This document shows positions 1-6,549 of a DNA stretch of 10,395 bases, piece by piece. The number at the start of each line of letters is the position of its first letter. Position 1 is the first letter of the stretch. The position numbers and the translations under genes were made by a program. Origin of the DNA: an uncultured Verrucomicrobiota bacterium (lineage in GTDB: Bacteria > Verrucomicrobiota > Verrucomicrobiia > Chthoniobacterales > SZAS-18); contig CALMVM010000477.1 in NCBI GenBank assembly GCA_937873255.1, forward strand, positions 10,146 to 20,540, written 5' to 3'. The notes beneath the pieces were generated by a model. It was not told where the DNA came from. It saw nothing but the letters and a program-made list of their open reading frames with translations, and made no database searches.

Positions 1-306
1 GTCCTGTTCTACCTGGAACGGCTGAACTCCCTGGCGCGGGTGACGAAGCTGCAACGGCCCATCGCCGACTACTTCCGGCAAAACCTGTACGTGACCCCGA
101 GCGGGATGTGGAGTCAGGACTACCTGCAACGCAGCCTGGAAGTCGTGGGACCCGAGCGGATCATCTTCTCTACCGACTACCCCTACCAGTACCCTCCGGG
201 TCGCCCGGGGCGCTCCTTCCTGGAGTCCGCGGCGCTTTCCTCCGGGGACAAGGAACGATTCGCCCATGGCAACTGGGAGCGCCTGATACGTTCGGTTCCT
301 CGATAA
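1..306 (+). CDS. Amidohydrolase-2 family protein, C-terminal part (partial at left edge)
   Basis: The frame is open from base 1 and ends at TAA 304-306, giving the last 101 residues of a protein whose start lies outside the window. The pattern fits the amidohydrolase_2 family (gamma-resorcylate / 2,3-dihydroxybenzoate decarboxylase and ACMSD relatives). It shows a stretch reading YFRQNLYVTPSGM, then VGPERIIFSTDYPYQ, and a closing GNWERLI helix. In this family the Asp of the S-T-D-Y-P motif (codon 175-177) is the metal-binding or catalytic aspartate at the end of a barrel strand, and the N-in-helix ending is typical. Members decarboxylate or hydrolyse aromatic acids and related compounds in the cytoplasm. 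The exact substrate cannot be read from this fragment, and the N-terminal metal ligands are not in view. The convergent alpha/beta hydrolase gene downstream could belong to the same kind of aromatic catabolism, but there is no direct link. Confidence 0.85.
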   Translation, partial: VLFYLERLNSLARVTKLQRPIADYFRQNLYVTPSGMWSQDYLQRSLEVVGPERIIFSTDYPYQYPPGRPGRSFLESAALSSGDKERFAHGNWERLIRSVPR

Positions 307-319
307 CGTACGTGCGCAA

Positions 320-342
320 GGGCGGCACAAATTGCCAGGCCC
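320..342. terminator. Weak hairpin between convergent genes
   Basis: Between the amidohydrolase stop (306) and the end of the opposite-strand hydrolase gene (401), GGGC-GGC at 320-326 can pair with GCC-(AG bulge)-GCCC at 334-342 around a 7-base A/T-rich loop. No T tract follows on either strand. It may serve as a bidirectional terminator between the converging genes, but it could be chance in GC-rich DNA. Confidence 0.2.
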
Positions 343-400
343 GGGTTCTGCCGTGAGCGGGGAGTTGGAAATAGAGCCGCCCGAACGCGCGCCCGAAGGA

Positions 401-1189
401 TCATCGCGCGGAGGCGTCGGCGAAACTGCGGATCAGCCGCACGACCTCGTCCGGCCGCTCGATCTGCGGGAAGTGACCGGCCCCGGCCACTTTCTCGAAG
501 CGCGCGCCCGGGATGCTGTCGGCGTAAACTTGGCCGTAACCCAGGTTGACGATGCGGTCGCTCTCCCCCCAAACCACCAGGGCCGGAACCGCCATCTGCG
601 CCAGGCGCGAGCGGAGCGTCGGGTGATGCATGAAGGGTTCGCCCGCGTAAACGCGCAGGGCCGCCTGGTTGTCAGCCATGACCCTGGCGGCCTCCGGTCC
701 GGAGGGGGCCGCCGCGAAGCGGGCCGGATCGTGGAAGGCGTGCGCGGCTCGTTCGGCGGGTGCGAGTGCCATCGGGTCCACGATGGCACGCTCGGGCGAG
801 CCGCCGTCGATCCCAACGGCGTTCAGGAGCACGATCCCGGCAATCCGGGGAGACTTGCGCAAGGCCATCTCGGCCGCGATCCAGCCTCCGACGGAGTTGC
901 CCACCACCACGACGTTTGAGAGTTGAAGCTGCTCGATCAGGGCGAGGTATGCCAACGCCAGATCGTCGACGCGTGTGAACCAGTTCGGCTTCGGCTCGCC
1001 ATTGAAGCCCGGGTGGGTGGGTGTCACTACCCGTGCATTCTGTGAGAGAACGGCTCCCAATCCGGCCATGGAGCCCGGGCCCGCGCCACCGTGGAGTAGG
1101 AGGAAGGTTTGCCCGGTGCCTTCATCCGTGAAGGCGAGGGGCAGCGTTTGAGCGAACAAAGTGACATGAACCGGCTCTTTACCTGGCAT
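401..1189 (-). CDS. Alpha/beta hydrolase fold protein
   Basis: This 262-residue protein has the full set of alpha/beta-hydrolase landmarks. HGG at residues 33-35 forms the oxyanion-hole loop. The nucleophile elbow G-N-S-V-G-G gives Ser99, the acid is Asp211 in VVWGESDRIV, and His239 lies in AGAGHFPQIERP. The length is standard for the family, there is no signal peptide, and it should be cytosolic. The cap region (about residues 125-190) is the variable part and gives no substrate. Relatives include C-C bond hydrolases of aromatic meta-cleavage, haloperoxidase-like esterases and epoxide hydrolases; the last use Asp as nucleophile, so Ser99 argues against them. The ATG at 1189 is chosen because the next in-frame start candidates fall inside the first beta strand. 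No clear Shine-Dalgarno precedes it. It is divergent from the MarR gene with 28 bp between start codons, so MarR control is likely (inference). Confidence 0.92.
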   Translation of the reverse strand: MPGKEPVHVTLFAQTLPLAFTDEGTGQTFLLLHGGAGPGSMAGLGAVLSQNARVVTPTHPGFNGEPKPNWFTRVDDLALAYLALIEQLQLSNVVVVGNSVGGWIAAEMALRKSPRIAGIVLLNAVGIDGGSPERAIVDPMALAPAERAAHAFHDPARFAAAPSGPEAARVMADNQAALRVYAGEPFMHHPTLRSRLAQMAVPALVVWGESDRIVNLGYGQVYADSIPGARFEKVAGAGHFPQIERPDEVVRLIRSFADASAR

Positions 1190-1217
1190 ATAAACCAGTT
1201 TAGATAAACAGGGTTAT
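1190..1217. promoter_or_regulatory. Divergent control region with imperfect palindrome (probable MarR operator)
   Basis: Only 28 bp separate the divergent hydrolase and marR start codons. They contain an imperfect inverted repeat: AACCAGTTTA (about 1194-1203), then TAAACAGGGTT (about 1205-1215), with an AACC..GTTTA half-site read on each strand. MarR dimers bind palindromes of about this size, usually overlapping their own promoter. A perfect TTGACA on the minus strand (1219-1224) overlaps the marR start codon and could be the -35 of the hydrolase promoter, although the best -10 (TCTAAA) is only 14 bp away. On the plus strand TTTACC (1178-1183) and TAGATA (1201-1206) are 17 bp apart, a weak marR promoter that would leave almost no leader. 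Binding is inferred from position and symmetry only. Confidence 0.45.
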
Positions 1218-1637
1218 ATGTCAAACGCACTGGAGCCGTTGGCCTCGTTGATCAAGCAGGCTCAGCATCGACACCACCAGGCTGTGGACGCCGCCCTGGC
1301 CCCCTTGGGCATCAGCCTCGTGCAGTGGAACGCCTTGCGCGAGATTCACCGCCACCCGGACAGTTCGCAGCACCGGTTGGCCGAACTGACGTTCAACTCC
1401 GACCAGTCTTTCGGACGGCTCACCACGAGACTGCGGAAAGCGAGGCTGGTGACACGTCGGCCCGGCGTGGGCCGGATGCACATCCACCAACTCACCGAGA
1501 AAGGAGAAACCCTCTTTCGCCAAGGCCGTCGGCGGGTATTGAAAGTTTTCACCCGTTCGTTCGAACCCTTGGACCGGGGAGAACAGGCCCTGCTCACCGA
1601 CCTGCTCGCCAAGCTACTGGCCAGTCCTCTGGTTTGA
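1218..1637 (+). CDS. MarR-family transcriptional regulator
   Basis: This 139-residue protein has the usual MarR length and layout. An N-terminal dimerisation helix (about 5-30) is followed by LGISLVQWNALREIHRHP (about 30-47), the start of the winged helix-turn-helix. The recognition helix is around residues 60-75 (NSDQSFGRLTTRLRKARL). The wing is around 79-92 (TRRPGVGRMHIHQLTEKG), and C-terminal helices complete the dimer interface. The start at 1218 has a weak AGGG four bases upstream. MarR proteins bind palindromes as dimers and let go when a small, often aromatic, ligand binds. The divergent hydrolase gene 28 bp away is the obvious target, together with its own gene. The ligand cannot be read from the sequence. 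Confidence 0.92.
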   Translation: MSNALEPLASLIKQAQHRHHQAVDAALAPLGISLVQWNALREIHRHPDSSQHRLAELTFNSDQSFGRLTTRLRKARLVTRRPGVGRMHIHQLTEKGETLFRQGRRRVLKVFTRSFEPLDRGEQALLTDLLAKLLASPLV

Positions 1638-1687
1638 TCGTTCGCGGAAGCAGAGCGGATGTTCTCCGGCTTCCGTGCTTGCAGCCG

Positions 1688-1801
1688 TCACTCTTTGATT
1701 ACGGGGACGCTCAGGGTCGAAGCGGCTTTCACCTGCGCGTCGGCGTCGCGCCGGATGATCACCTTGATGAGGTCCGAACGTTGCGGGACCGACCGGAACG
1801 T
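1688..1801 (-). pseudogene. Possible decayed 3' end of an unrecognised gene
   Basis: The 241 bp between the MarR stop (1637) and the LysR stop (1879) contain no complete gene. On the minus strand a frame from just after a stop at 1802-1804 down to TGA at 1688-1690 encodes 37 residues that look like a real protein C-terminus. It includes SDLIKVIIRRDADAQVKAAS and ends in PVIKE. Its codons mostly end in G or C, as in the intact genes nearby. There is no start codon and the frame is closed upstream, so at best it is a relic whose 5' part was lost or shifted. I do not recognise the family. It could also be a chance open frame in GC-rich DNA. Confidence 0.3.
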
Positions 1802-1878
1802 TCACGCGCTGGGAAAACACCACGATCCCGTGGCAAGGCCGCCGGGTGCGTCGCAAGCCCACCGGAGGAACTGGTGAG

Positions 1879-2862
1879 TCAAAGCGTCGGCGCTTTGCCG
1901 TGTTCGCGTGCGCCTCTGCCAACCGCGGGGTTCCGGCTGGGAGCAGTCCCGGCGGCCTTTGTGGCGGGGGTGGACACCCGGCCCGCCTCCGCGTGCAGCA
2001 GCCGCGCGAACGTCTCCGCGTGGACGTTCGGCGGCAACGCGGGTGATCCCAGGACCACCACCGAGGATGCCAGCGCCGGGGAGAACGGACGGCTCACCAG
2101 GGCGGCGGGCAGCATGTCCAGAATGCCTTCGGTGAGGACCGCCACGCCCCCGCTGGCTTCCAGGGTGGCGAAGAGTGTGGAGATCCCGTCGGCACTCTGC
2201 GAGACCAGGCGGGGTCTGACCCCGAAGGGCTGGAGGATGACCCGCAGACGCTCCGCGTACTCCGGGAAGTCGGCTCGCCCCAGACCATGCATCTCCTGCT
2301 CGCGCAACCGTGCCGGGTCGATCCTTGCCAATCTCGCCAGCGGATGCCCGCGCGGCATGACCAGCACGGGAGACAACCGCCGCAACTCCATCCACTCGAA
2401 TTCCGGCAGGCATCCCTCCAAACCCTGCGCCAGGATGGCCATGTCCAGCCCGCCATCGCTGGCTCGCTTGCCGATTTCCCGGGGCGTCGAATCGAAAAGT
2501 TCCAAGCGCACCTGCGGAGCGACTGCCTGGAAACGCTGGATCGCCTGCGGCAGGATGCCGGCGATCAGGGACGCCACGTAAGCCACCCGCACCACGGCAC
2601 CGTCCTTCCGGGGCCTCACCCGCCGGATGGCCTGGTCCGCCCGTGCGAGCAGGTCGCGGGCTTCCTCGTAAAACAACTCTCCCGCCGCCGTCAGCGACAC
2701 CGCGTTGTTGGTCCTCAGCAAGAGCGCGGTCCCGAGTTCCGCTTCCAGGTTTTGCACCTGCCGGCTCACGGCGGGTTGCGTCAGGTGCAGGTAACTGGCG
2801 GCCCGGCTGAAGCTGCCGTGCGCGGCCACGCTGGCAAAGTAGCACAGTTGCCGCAGTTCCAT
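1879..2862 (-). CDS. LysR-family transcriptional regulator
   Basis: This 327-residue protein starts with the classic LysR N-terminus (MELRQLCYFASVAAHGSFSR). The helix-turn-helix lies at about residues 18-37 (SFSRAASYLHLTQPAVSRQV), followed by the linker helix and a periplasmic-binding-protein-like effector domain (about 90-292). The last 33 residues (about 295-327) form a low-complexity Ala/Pro/Ser/Arg tail beyond the usual end of about 290-300 residues. This suggests a stop codon lost by mutation or a late frameshift, probably harmless to DNA binding. LysR proteins act as tetramers, usually repress their own gene and activate a divergent neighbour in response to a small molecule. Here the divergent neighbour is the SDR gene, 95 bp away, which is its likely target. 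The inducer is unknown. Confidence 0.93.
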   Translation of the reverse strand: MELRQLCYFASVAAHGSFSRAASYLHLTQPAVSRQVQNLEAELGTALLLRTNNAVSLTAAGELFYEEARDLLARADQAIRRVRPRKDGAVVRVAYVASLIAGILPQAIQRFQAVAPQVRLELFDSTPREIGKRASDGGLDMAILAQGLEGCLPEFEWMELRRLSPVLVMPRGHPLARLARIDPARLREQEMHGLGRADFPEYAERLRVILQPFGVRPRLVSQSADGISTLFATLEASGGVAVLTEGILDMLPAALVSRPFSPALASSVVVLGSPALPPNVHAETFARLLHAEAGRVSTPATKAAGTAPSRNPAVGRGAREHGKAPTL

Positions 2863-2957
2863 GCAAGCAGCATAGCCATTACAAAAAGTATGAGCAAGCC
2901 CAAAAACACGGCATTGGCGGCATGGCGGGTAATGCCCCGAGGTTACGTCACAAACAA
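2863..2957. promoter_or_regulatory. Divergent lysR / SDR control region
   Basis: The 95 bp between the divergent start codons are more AT-rich than their surroundings in the lysR-proximal half. GCAAGC occurs at 2863-2868 and again at 2894-2899, 31 bp apart (about three helical turns). Between them CATA (2871-2874) and TATG (2889-2892) form an inverted repeat with a 14 bp spacer, in the size range of LysR sites. On the minus strand TTGCTC (2892-2897) and TATGCT (2869-2874) are 17 bp apart, a weak lysR promoter that these repeats would cover, consistent with autorepression. No good promoter or close Shine-Dalgarno was found for the SDR gene; a GAGG at 2939-2942 is 15 bases from its start. Assignment is by position and symmetry only. 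Confidence 0.35.
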
Positions 2958-3746
2958 ATGAATACCCTGCAATCTTCCTCCATTCCTCATGCCGGCGGCA
3001 AACTCGCCGGTAAAATCGCGCTGGTCACCGGCGGCAACAGTGGCATCGGGCTGGCGACGGCCAAACGCTTCGTCGCCGAAGGAGCCTATGTCTTCATCAC
3101 CGGCCGCCGGCAGGCGAACCTGGACGCCGCCATCAAGGAGATCGGCGAGGGCAACGCCACCGCTCTGCGAGGCGACAGTTCCAAACTCGCGGACCTGGAC
3201 CGGGTCTTCGCCGCCATCAAGGATCAGAAAGGCCGCCTGGACGTGGTCTTCGCCAACGCGGGAGCTGCCGCCCTTGTGCCGCTGGGCCAGATCACCGAGG
3301 AGCATTTCGATGCGATCTACGGCACCAACGTCAAGGGCGTGGTCTTCACCGTGCAGGGGGCGCTGCCGCTCATGGGCGAGGGCGGGACGATCATCCTCAA
3401 CGCCTCGGCCACCAGCATCACAGGCTCCCCGGCCTTCAGCATCTACGGTTCGAGCAAGGCGGCGGTGCGCAACCTGGCGCGGAGTTGGGCGATGGACCTC
3501 AAAGGGCGCAACATCCGCGTCAACGTCATCAGCCCGGGATTGGTGCCCACGCCCGGCTACGACACGCTCGGCCTGAGCACGGAGCAGAAACAGGGCTTCA
3601 TCGACGCGCAGGTCGCCACGATCCCCCTGGGCCGGGTGGGCACGACGGACGAGATCGCCCGCGCCGTGGTGTTCCTGGCCTCGGAGGACAGCGCCTTCGT
3701 CAACGCGGTCGAACTCTTCGTGGACGGCGGCAGGACCCAGGTTTGA
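2958..3746 (+). CDS. Short-chain dehydrogenase/reductase (SDR), classical type
   Basis: This 262-residue NAD(P)-dependent oxidoreductase has the complete classical SDR signature. The dinucleotide motif TGGNSGIG is at residues 24-31, NAG at 100-102, and structural or catalytic Asn124 in YGTNVKG. Catalytic Ser150 is followed by Tyr163 and Lys167 in YGSSK. The PG motif is near 193, and the protein ends in the usual VELFVDGG stretch. Arg50/Arg51 after the second strand favour NADP(H), which is an inference. The substrate is not predictable; relatives reduce ketones or oxidise alcohols. The frame is open from an ATG at 2922, but the ATG at 2958 leaves a normal short N-terminus before KLAGKIALVTGG, so I prefer it. 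It is divergent from lysR and probably controlled by it. The gene ends normally at 3744-3746, directly against the RraA-like relic on the other strand. Confidence 0.94.
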   Translation: MNTLQSSSIPHAGGKLAGKIALVTGGNSGIGLATAKRFVAEGAYVFITGRRQANLDAAIKEIGEGNATALRGDSSKLADLDRVFAAIKDQKGRLDVVFANAGAAALVPLGQITEEHFDAIYGTNVKGVVFTVQGALPLMGEGGTIILNASATSITGSPAFSIYGSSKAAVRNLARSWAMDLKGRNIRVNVISPGLVPTPGYDTLGLSTEQKQGFIDAQVATIPLGRVGTTDEIARAVVFLASEDSAFVNAVELFVDGGRTQV

Positions 3747-4043
3747 CCGACGAGCACGCCGCTCTCGTCGCCGACCACGATGTCGCCGGGGTTGACCACC
3801 ATGCCGCCGACCGTCACAGGAACGTTGATCTCACCCGGGCCATTCTTGTAAGGGCCGCGATGCGTCACGCCGCGCGCGTATACCGGGAACGCTTGCACGG
3901 ATGGAGCCTAAATCGCGGATCGCGCCGTCGATTACCATCCCCACAACGCCCAAACTCGCGGCGACCTCGGAGAGGATTTGCCCCGCGAGCGCCTGCGTGA
4001 GATCGCCACCTCTATCGATGACCATGACATCGCCGGGTCGGCG
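3747..4043 (-). pseudogene. RraA / dimethylmenaquinone methyltransferase-like gene fragment, frameshifted
   Basis: The minus strand encodes an internal piece of an RraA-like protein in two frames. The first frame, from 4043 to about 3900, reads PGDVMVIDRGGDL, then GVVGMVIDGAIRDLGSI. Homology then continues in the next frame with FPVYARGVTHRGPYKNGPG, INVPVTVGGMVVNPGDIVV and GDESGVLV, down to about 3747. The switch near 3898-3905 is a frameshift of one or two bases. The Arg-Asp of the G-A-I-R-D motif corresponds to the metal-site region of RraA-like aldolases. About 99 codons remain of a protein normally 160-230 residues long; the N-terminal part and the C-terminal end are missing. It has no start of its own and lies in frame directly behind the LOV-kinase stop. 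Intact relatives are 4-hydroxy-4-methyl-2-oxoglutarate aldolase-like enzymes or RNase E inhibitors. This copy should be non-functional. Confidence 0.78.
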
Positions 4044-5999
4044 TCAGCATTCGAGTGGAGAGAGCCTCACGGGCAAATCCACCGTGATGATCGTGCCCCG
4101 CCCCCGGCCGGGACTCGCCGCGCGGACCGTACCGCCATGCGCGTCCACAATCGCCTTGGCGATGGCCAGCCCCAGTCCCAGCCCGCCGAACTGCTGCGCG
4201 ATCGACGGATCGGCTTGTTCAAACGGCTGAAACACCTTTTCCAACGTGTCGGCTTCCATGCCGATGCCGGTGTCCGTGATTTCCGCCTCGATCCCCTCCG
4301 TGCCCGTCGCCCGGGTGCGCAGGTGGATTTCGCCGCCTTCGAGGGTGAACTTGGACGCATTTTCGAGCAGGTTCCTAAATACCTGCTGAAGCCGGGCGAA
4401 GTCCCCATGAATTATGTGGCGAGGAGCGTCGAGGCTGACTTCCAGCCGTTGCGTTTTGCCCTGCATGTCCGGCTTGCTTACCTCCACGGCGCGACGGATG
4501 GCCTCGTGCAAATCCATCGGCGCGCAGACCAGTTCGATCCTGCCCTGCGACAGGCGCGTGAGGTCGAGCATCTCGTCGATGAAGCGTGCCTCCAGGTCCA
4601 CGTTGCGCTGGATCATCGCGTGCATTTGCCGGACCGGTTCGGGGAGATCATCTCGCCGTCCGAGCACGGCCAGCGCCATCGTGATGGGCATCAGCGGCGT
4701 GCGCAGTTCGTGGGAAAGCACGGCCAAAAAATGATCCTTGGCCCGGTTGGCAACCTCGGCGGCGGCGCGGGCGCGTTCGGTTTCCCGCAAGGAAGCCTGG
4801 AGTTTTGCGTGGCTTTGTTCGAGTTGGGTCCGCGCCTGCCGCATCTTCGTCTGGTCGCTGAGGATGTTGACGAAGCCGACGACCTCGCCCCCGGCCCCCG
4901 CGCGCATCGGCAGCAACGCGCAGGTGGTCCAGAAGAGGCTGCCATCCTTGCGCACCCGCCACCGGCCGCAGTTCGCGCGGCCGGTGGCGAGGGCTTCGGC
5001 GGCTTCCTGCTCCGGCAGCCCCGCCGCACGGTCTTCCGGCAGAAAAGTCAGGTCGATGCACTGGCCGATCATTTCCTCGGCGGAATAGCCTGTCAGGGCC
5101 GCCGCGCCCGGGTTCCAGCTCGTGACCCGGCGCTCGCGGTCCAGCGAGACGATGGCGTGCTCGTCCGCGCTTTCCACGATCAGGCGCAGGCGTTCCTGCG
5201 TGGCCGCGAACGCCGCCTCGGTTTCCTTGTGGTCATGGATGTCGGTGGCCGTACCGAACCAGCCGAGCACCCGGCCAGCACCATCCTTGAGCGGCACGTT
5301 GCGCCCCAAATGCCAGCGGTACATGCCGTCGGCGCGACGCAGACGGTATTCCGTGTCGAAGATTTCACCGGCTCCCAGCGATTGGTGCCAACTTTCCTTG
5401 GAAGCCGGCGCATCCTCCGGATGTACGATGGCCTGCCAGCCGAGGCCGACCGAACTCGCAAAATCCAGGCCGCTGTATTCGAACCAGCGCCGGTTGAAGT
5501 AGTCTGCCTTGCCGCCCGCTTCGTTGGTCCAGATGACCTGCGGCACGACATCGGTGAGCGTGTGGAAACGCGCCTCGCTCTCGAAGCGCGCTTCCTCGGT
5601 GGCCTTGTGGGCGGTGACATCGTGGGCGGTCCCCACGTAGCGCGTGAGCTGGCCGGTCTCGTTGAATACCGGGCTGATGGTCAGCTCGTTCCAAAAAGGA
5701 GTGCCGTCCTTGCGGTAGTTGAGCAACTCTCCGCAGAAAGATCGCCTACGACTCAACGCGGCACGGATCTGGGCCACCACGGCCCGGTCGGTCCGCGCTC
5801 CTTGCAGGAAGCGGCAGTTGCGGCCGACGATCTCCGCGTGGGCGTACCCGGTGATGGCACTGAACGCCGGGTTGGAAAAGACGATGGGCAGATCGGGTGC
5901 CCGCGCGTCGACGATGACCACGCCCGTGGTGACGTGCTCGATGGCCGCAGCCAATATTTCCAGGTGATCCTGCGGCCCGGACGGAGCGGCATCCCTCAT
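4044..5999 (-). CDS. LOV-PAS-PAS histidine kinase (probable blue-light sensor)
   Basis: This 651-residue soluble kinase has no membrane segment. Domain 1 (about 12-130) is a LOV domain: GRNCRFLQG at 59-67 with the adduct-forming Cys62, then ELLNYRKDGTPFWNEL with FMN-contacting Asn94 and Asn104, and a DVT end at 127-129. LOV domains bind FMN and form a cysteinyl-flavin adduct in blue light. The Gln normally found in the last strand is replaced by Ala125. PAS 2 (about 140-258) is PAS_3-like and PAS 3 (about 267-385) is a second generic PAS. A coiled linker leads to HisKA with SHELRTPL (phospho-acceptor His430). HATPase_c has Asn547 in the N box, DTGIG at 576-580 and GLGLGLAI at 606-613. There is no attached receiver. 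It is the third gene of a minus-strand cassette, 45 bp after the receiver gene, and has no clear Shine-Dalgarno. The kinase core closely matches that of the CheB-CheR fusion upstream. Confidence 0.94.
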   Translation of the reverse strand: MRDAAPSGPQDHLEILAAAIEHVTTGVVIVDARAPDLPIVFSNPAFSAITGYAHAEIVGRNCRFLQGARTDRAVVAQIRAALSRRRSFCGELLNYRKDGTPFWNELTISPVFNETGQLTRYVGTAHDVTAHKATEEARFESEARFHTLTDVVPQVIWTNEAGGKADYFNRRWFEYSGLDFASSVGLGWQAIVHPEDAPASKESWHQSLGAGEIFDTEYRLRRADGMYRWHLGRNVPLKDGAGRVLGWFGTATDIHDHKETEAAFAATQERLRLIVESADEHAIVSLDRERRVTSWNPGAAALTGYSAEEMIGQCIDLTFLPEDRAAGLPEQEAAEALATGRANCGRWRVRKDGSLFWTTCALLPMRAGAGGEVVGFVNILSDQTKMRQARTQLEQSHAKLQASLRETERARAAAEVANRAKDHFLAVLSHELRTPLMPITMALAVLGRRDDLPEPVRQMHAMIQRNVDLEARFIDEMLDLTRLSQGRIELVCAPMDLHEAIRRAVEVSKPDMQGKTQRLEVSLDAPRHIIHGDFARLQQVFRNLLENASKFTLEGGEIHLRTRATGTEGIEAEITDTGIGMEADTLEKVFQPFEQADPSIAQQFGGLGLGLAIAKAIVDAHGGTVRAASPGRGRGTIITVDLPVRLSPLEC

Positions 6000-6044
6000 A
6001 AAAAGTGGTCGGAAAGCGGGTTGCTCAGGGAGCGTTGCTCCGTT
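6000..6044 (-). other. Short spacer between receiver and LOV-kinase genes
   Basis: These 45 bp separate the receiver stop from the LOV-kinase start. On the minus strand a small hairpin GGAGC-AAC-GCTCC (5 bp stem) sits near the middle, without a T tract. It is too weak to call a terminator, so read-through from the receiver gene is expected. No ribosome binding site is evident before the ATG at 5999. Confidence 0.35.
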
Positions 6045-6449
6045 TTACGGTGCCAATGCCAACTCTTGCGATGCTTCCGCGAGCGCGGCGTCGAGTTCCT
6101 CGGGCTTGATCGGCTTGAGCAGATGGCGGCGGTAGCCCGCTTCCTGGCTCTTGAGTTGATCGGCACCCATGCCGAAGCCGCTCATGGCGATGGCGTAGAG
6201 CGGTCGAGGCAGTTGCAGGCGTTCCATGAGCAGCCAGCCGTTGCCGTCCGTCAAGCCGATGTCGGAGATCAGCACGTCGCAATCCGTCCCGGGCAGCGCG
6301 GCCAACGCCTTGGTCATGGAACTGGCCGTCAAGACGGTATGTCCCATCATCTCCAGGTACATCTGCATGTACTCCAGAGTGTCGCGATGGTTCTCGACCA
6401 GGAAAATGCGCAGCGGCCTTGGTTTGTGGTCAGAGTTCGACGCTATCAT
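6045..6449 (-). CDS. Stand-alone response-regulator receiver (CheY-like)
   Basis: This 134-residue single receiver domain has no output domain. The phosphoacceptor is Asp63 in DVLISDIGLTDGNG. The acidic pocket is Glu19-Asn20 (ENHRD, with Asn in place of the second acidic residue, a variant seen in many hybrid-type receivers). The switch Ser90 is in AIAMSGFG and the conserved Lys112 in HLLKPIKPEEL. It would take phosphate from a histidine kinase in the cytoplasm and act by protein contact or as a phosphorelay intermediate, because no DNA-binding or enzymatic domain is attached. It lies between two kinase genes on the same strand (100 bp after the CheB-CheR-kinase gene, 45 bp before the LOV kinase), so both are candidate partners. 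A weak AGGG lies about 9 bases before the start. Confidence 0.93.
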   Translation of the reverse strand: MIASNSDHKPRPLRIFLVENHRDTLEYMQMYLEMMGHTVLTASSMTKALAALPGTDCDVLISDIGLTDGNGWLLMERLQLPRPLYAIAMSGFGMGADQLKSQEAGYRRHLLKPIKPEELDAALAEASQELALAP

Positions 6450-6549
6450 GGATAGAACCCTATTCGCCCGGACCCGGCATGCCGTTTGTAGCGTCGATCT
6501 TCTATCTCCGGGTCGCGGTTGCCCTTGGATCGGCGCATCCTCTCCTGCG
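6450..6549 (-). other. 100 bp spacer between CheB-CheR-kinase and receiver genes
   Basis: I see no gene, no convincing terminator and no good promoter here. Co-transcription of the receiver with the upstream fusion gene is possible, but an internal promoter cannot be excluded. Confidence 0.3.

Noticed and set aside
1325..2581. 418-codon plus-strand open frame, and a 354-codon minus-strand frame at 1802-2866
   Set aside because: Both are shadows of the MarR and LysR genes, with low-complexity Arg/Pro/Ser/Gly composition and no domain.
2922..2957. Upstream ATG extending the SDR by 12 residues
   Set aside because: The extension is not SDR-like, and the start at 2958 gives the usual N-terminal length before the dinucleotide-binding strand.
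3978..6455. 825-codon open frame on the plus strand
   Set aside because: It is antisense to the LOV kinase and the receiver gene, which have complete domain motifs. The plus-strand product is Arg/Gly/His-rich with no recognisable domain, an artefact of high GC.
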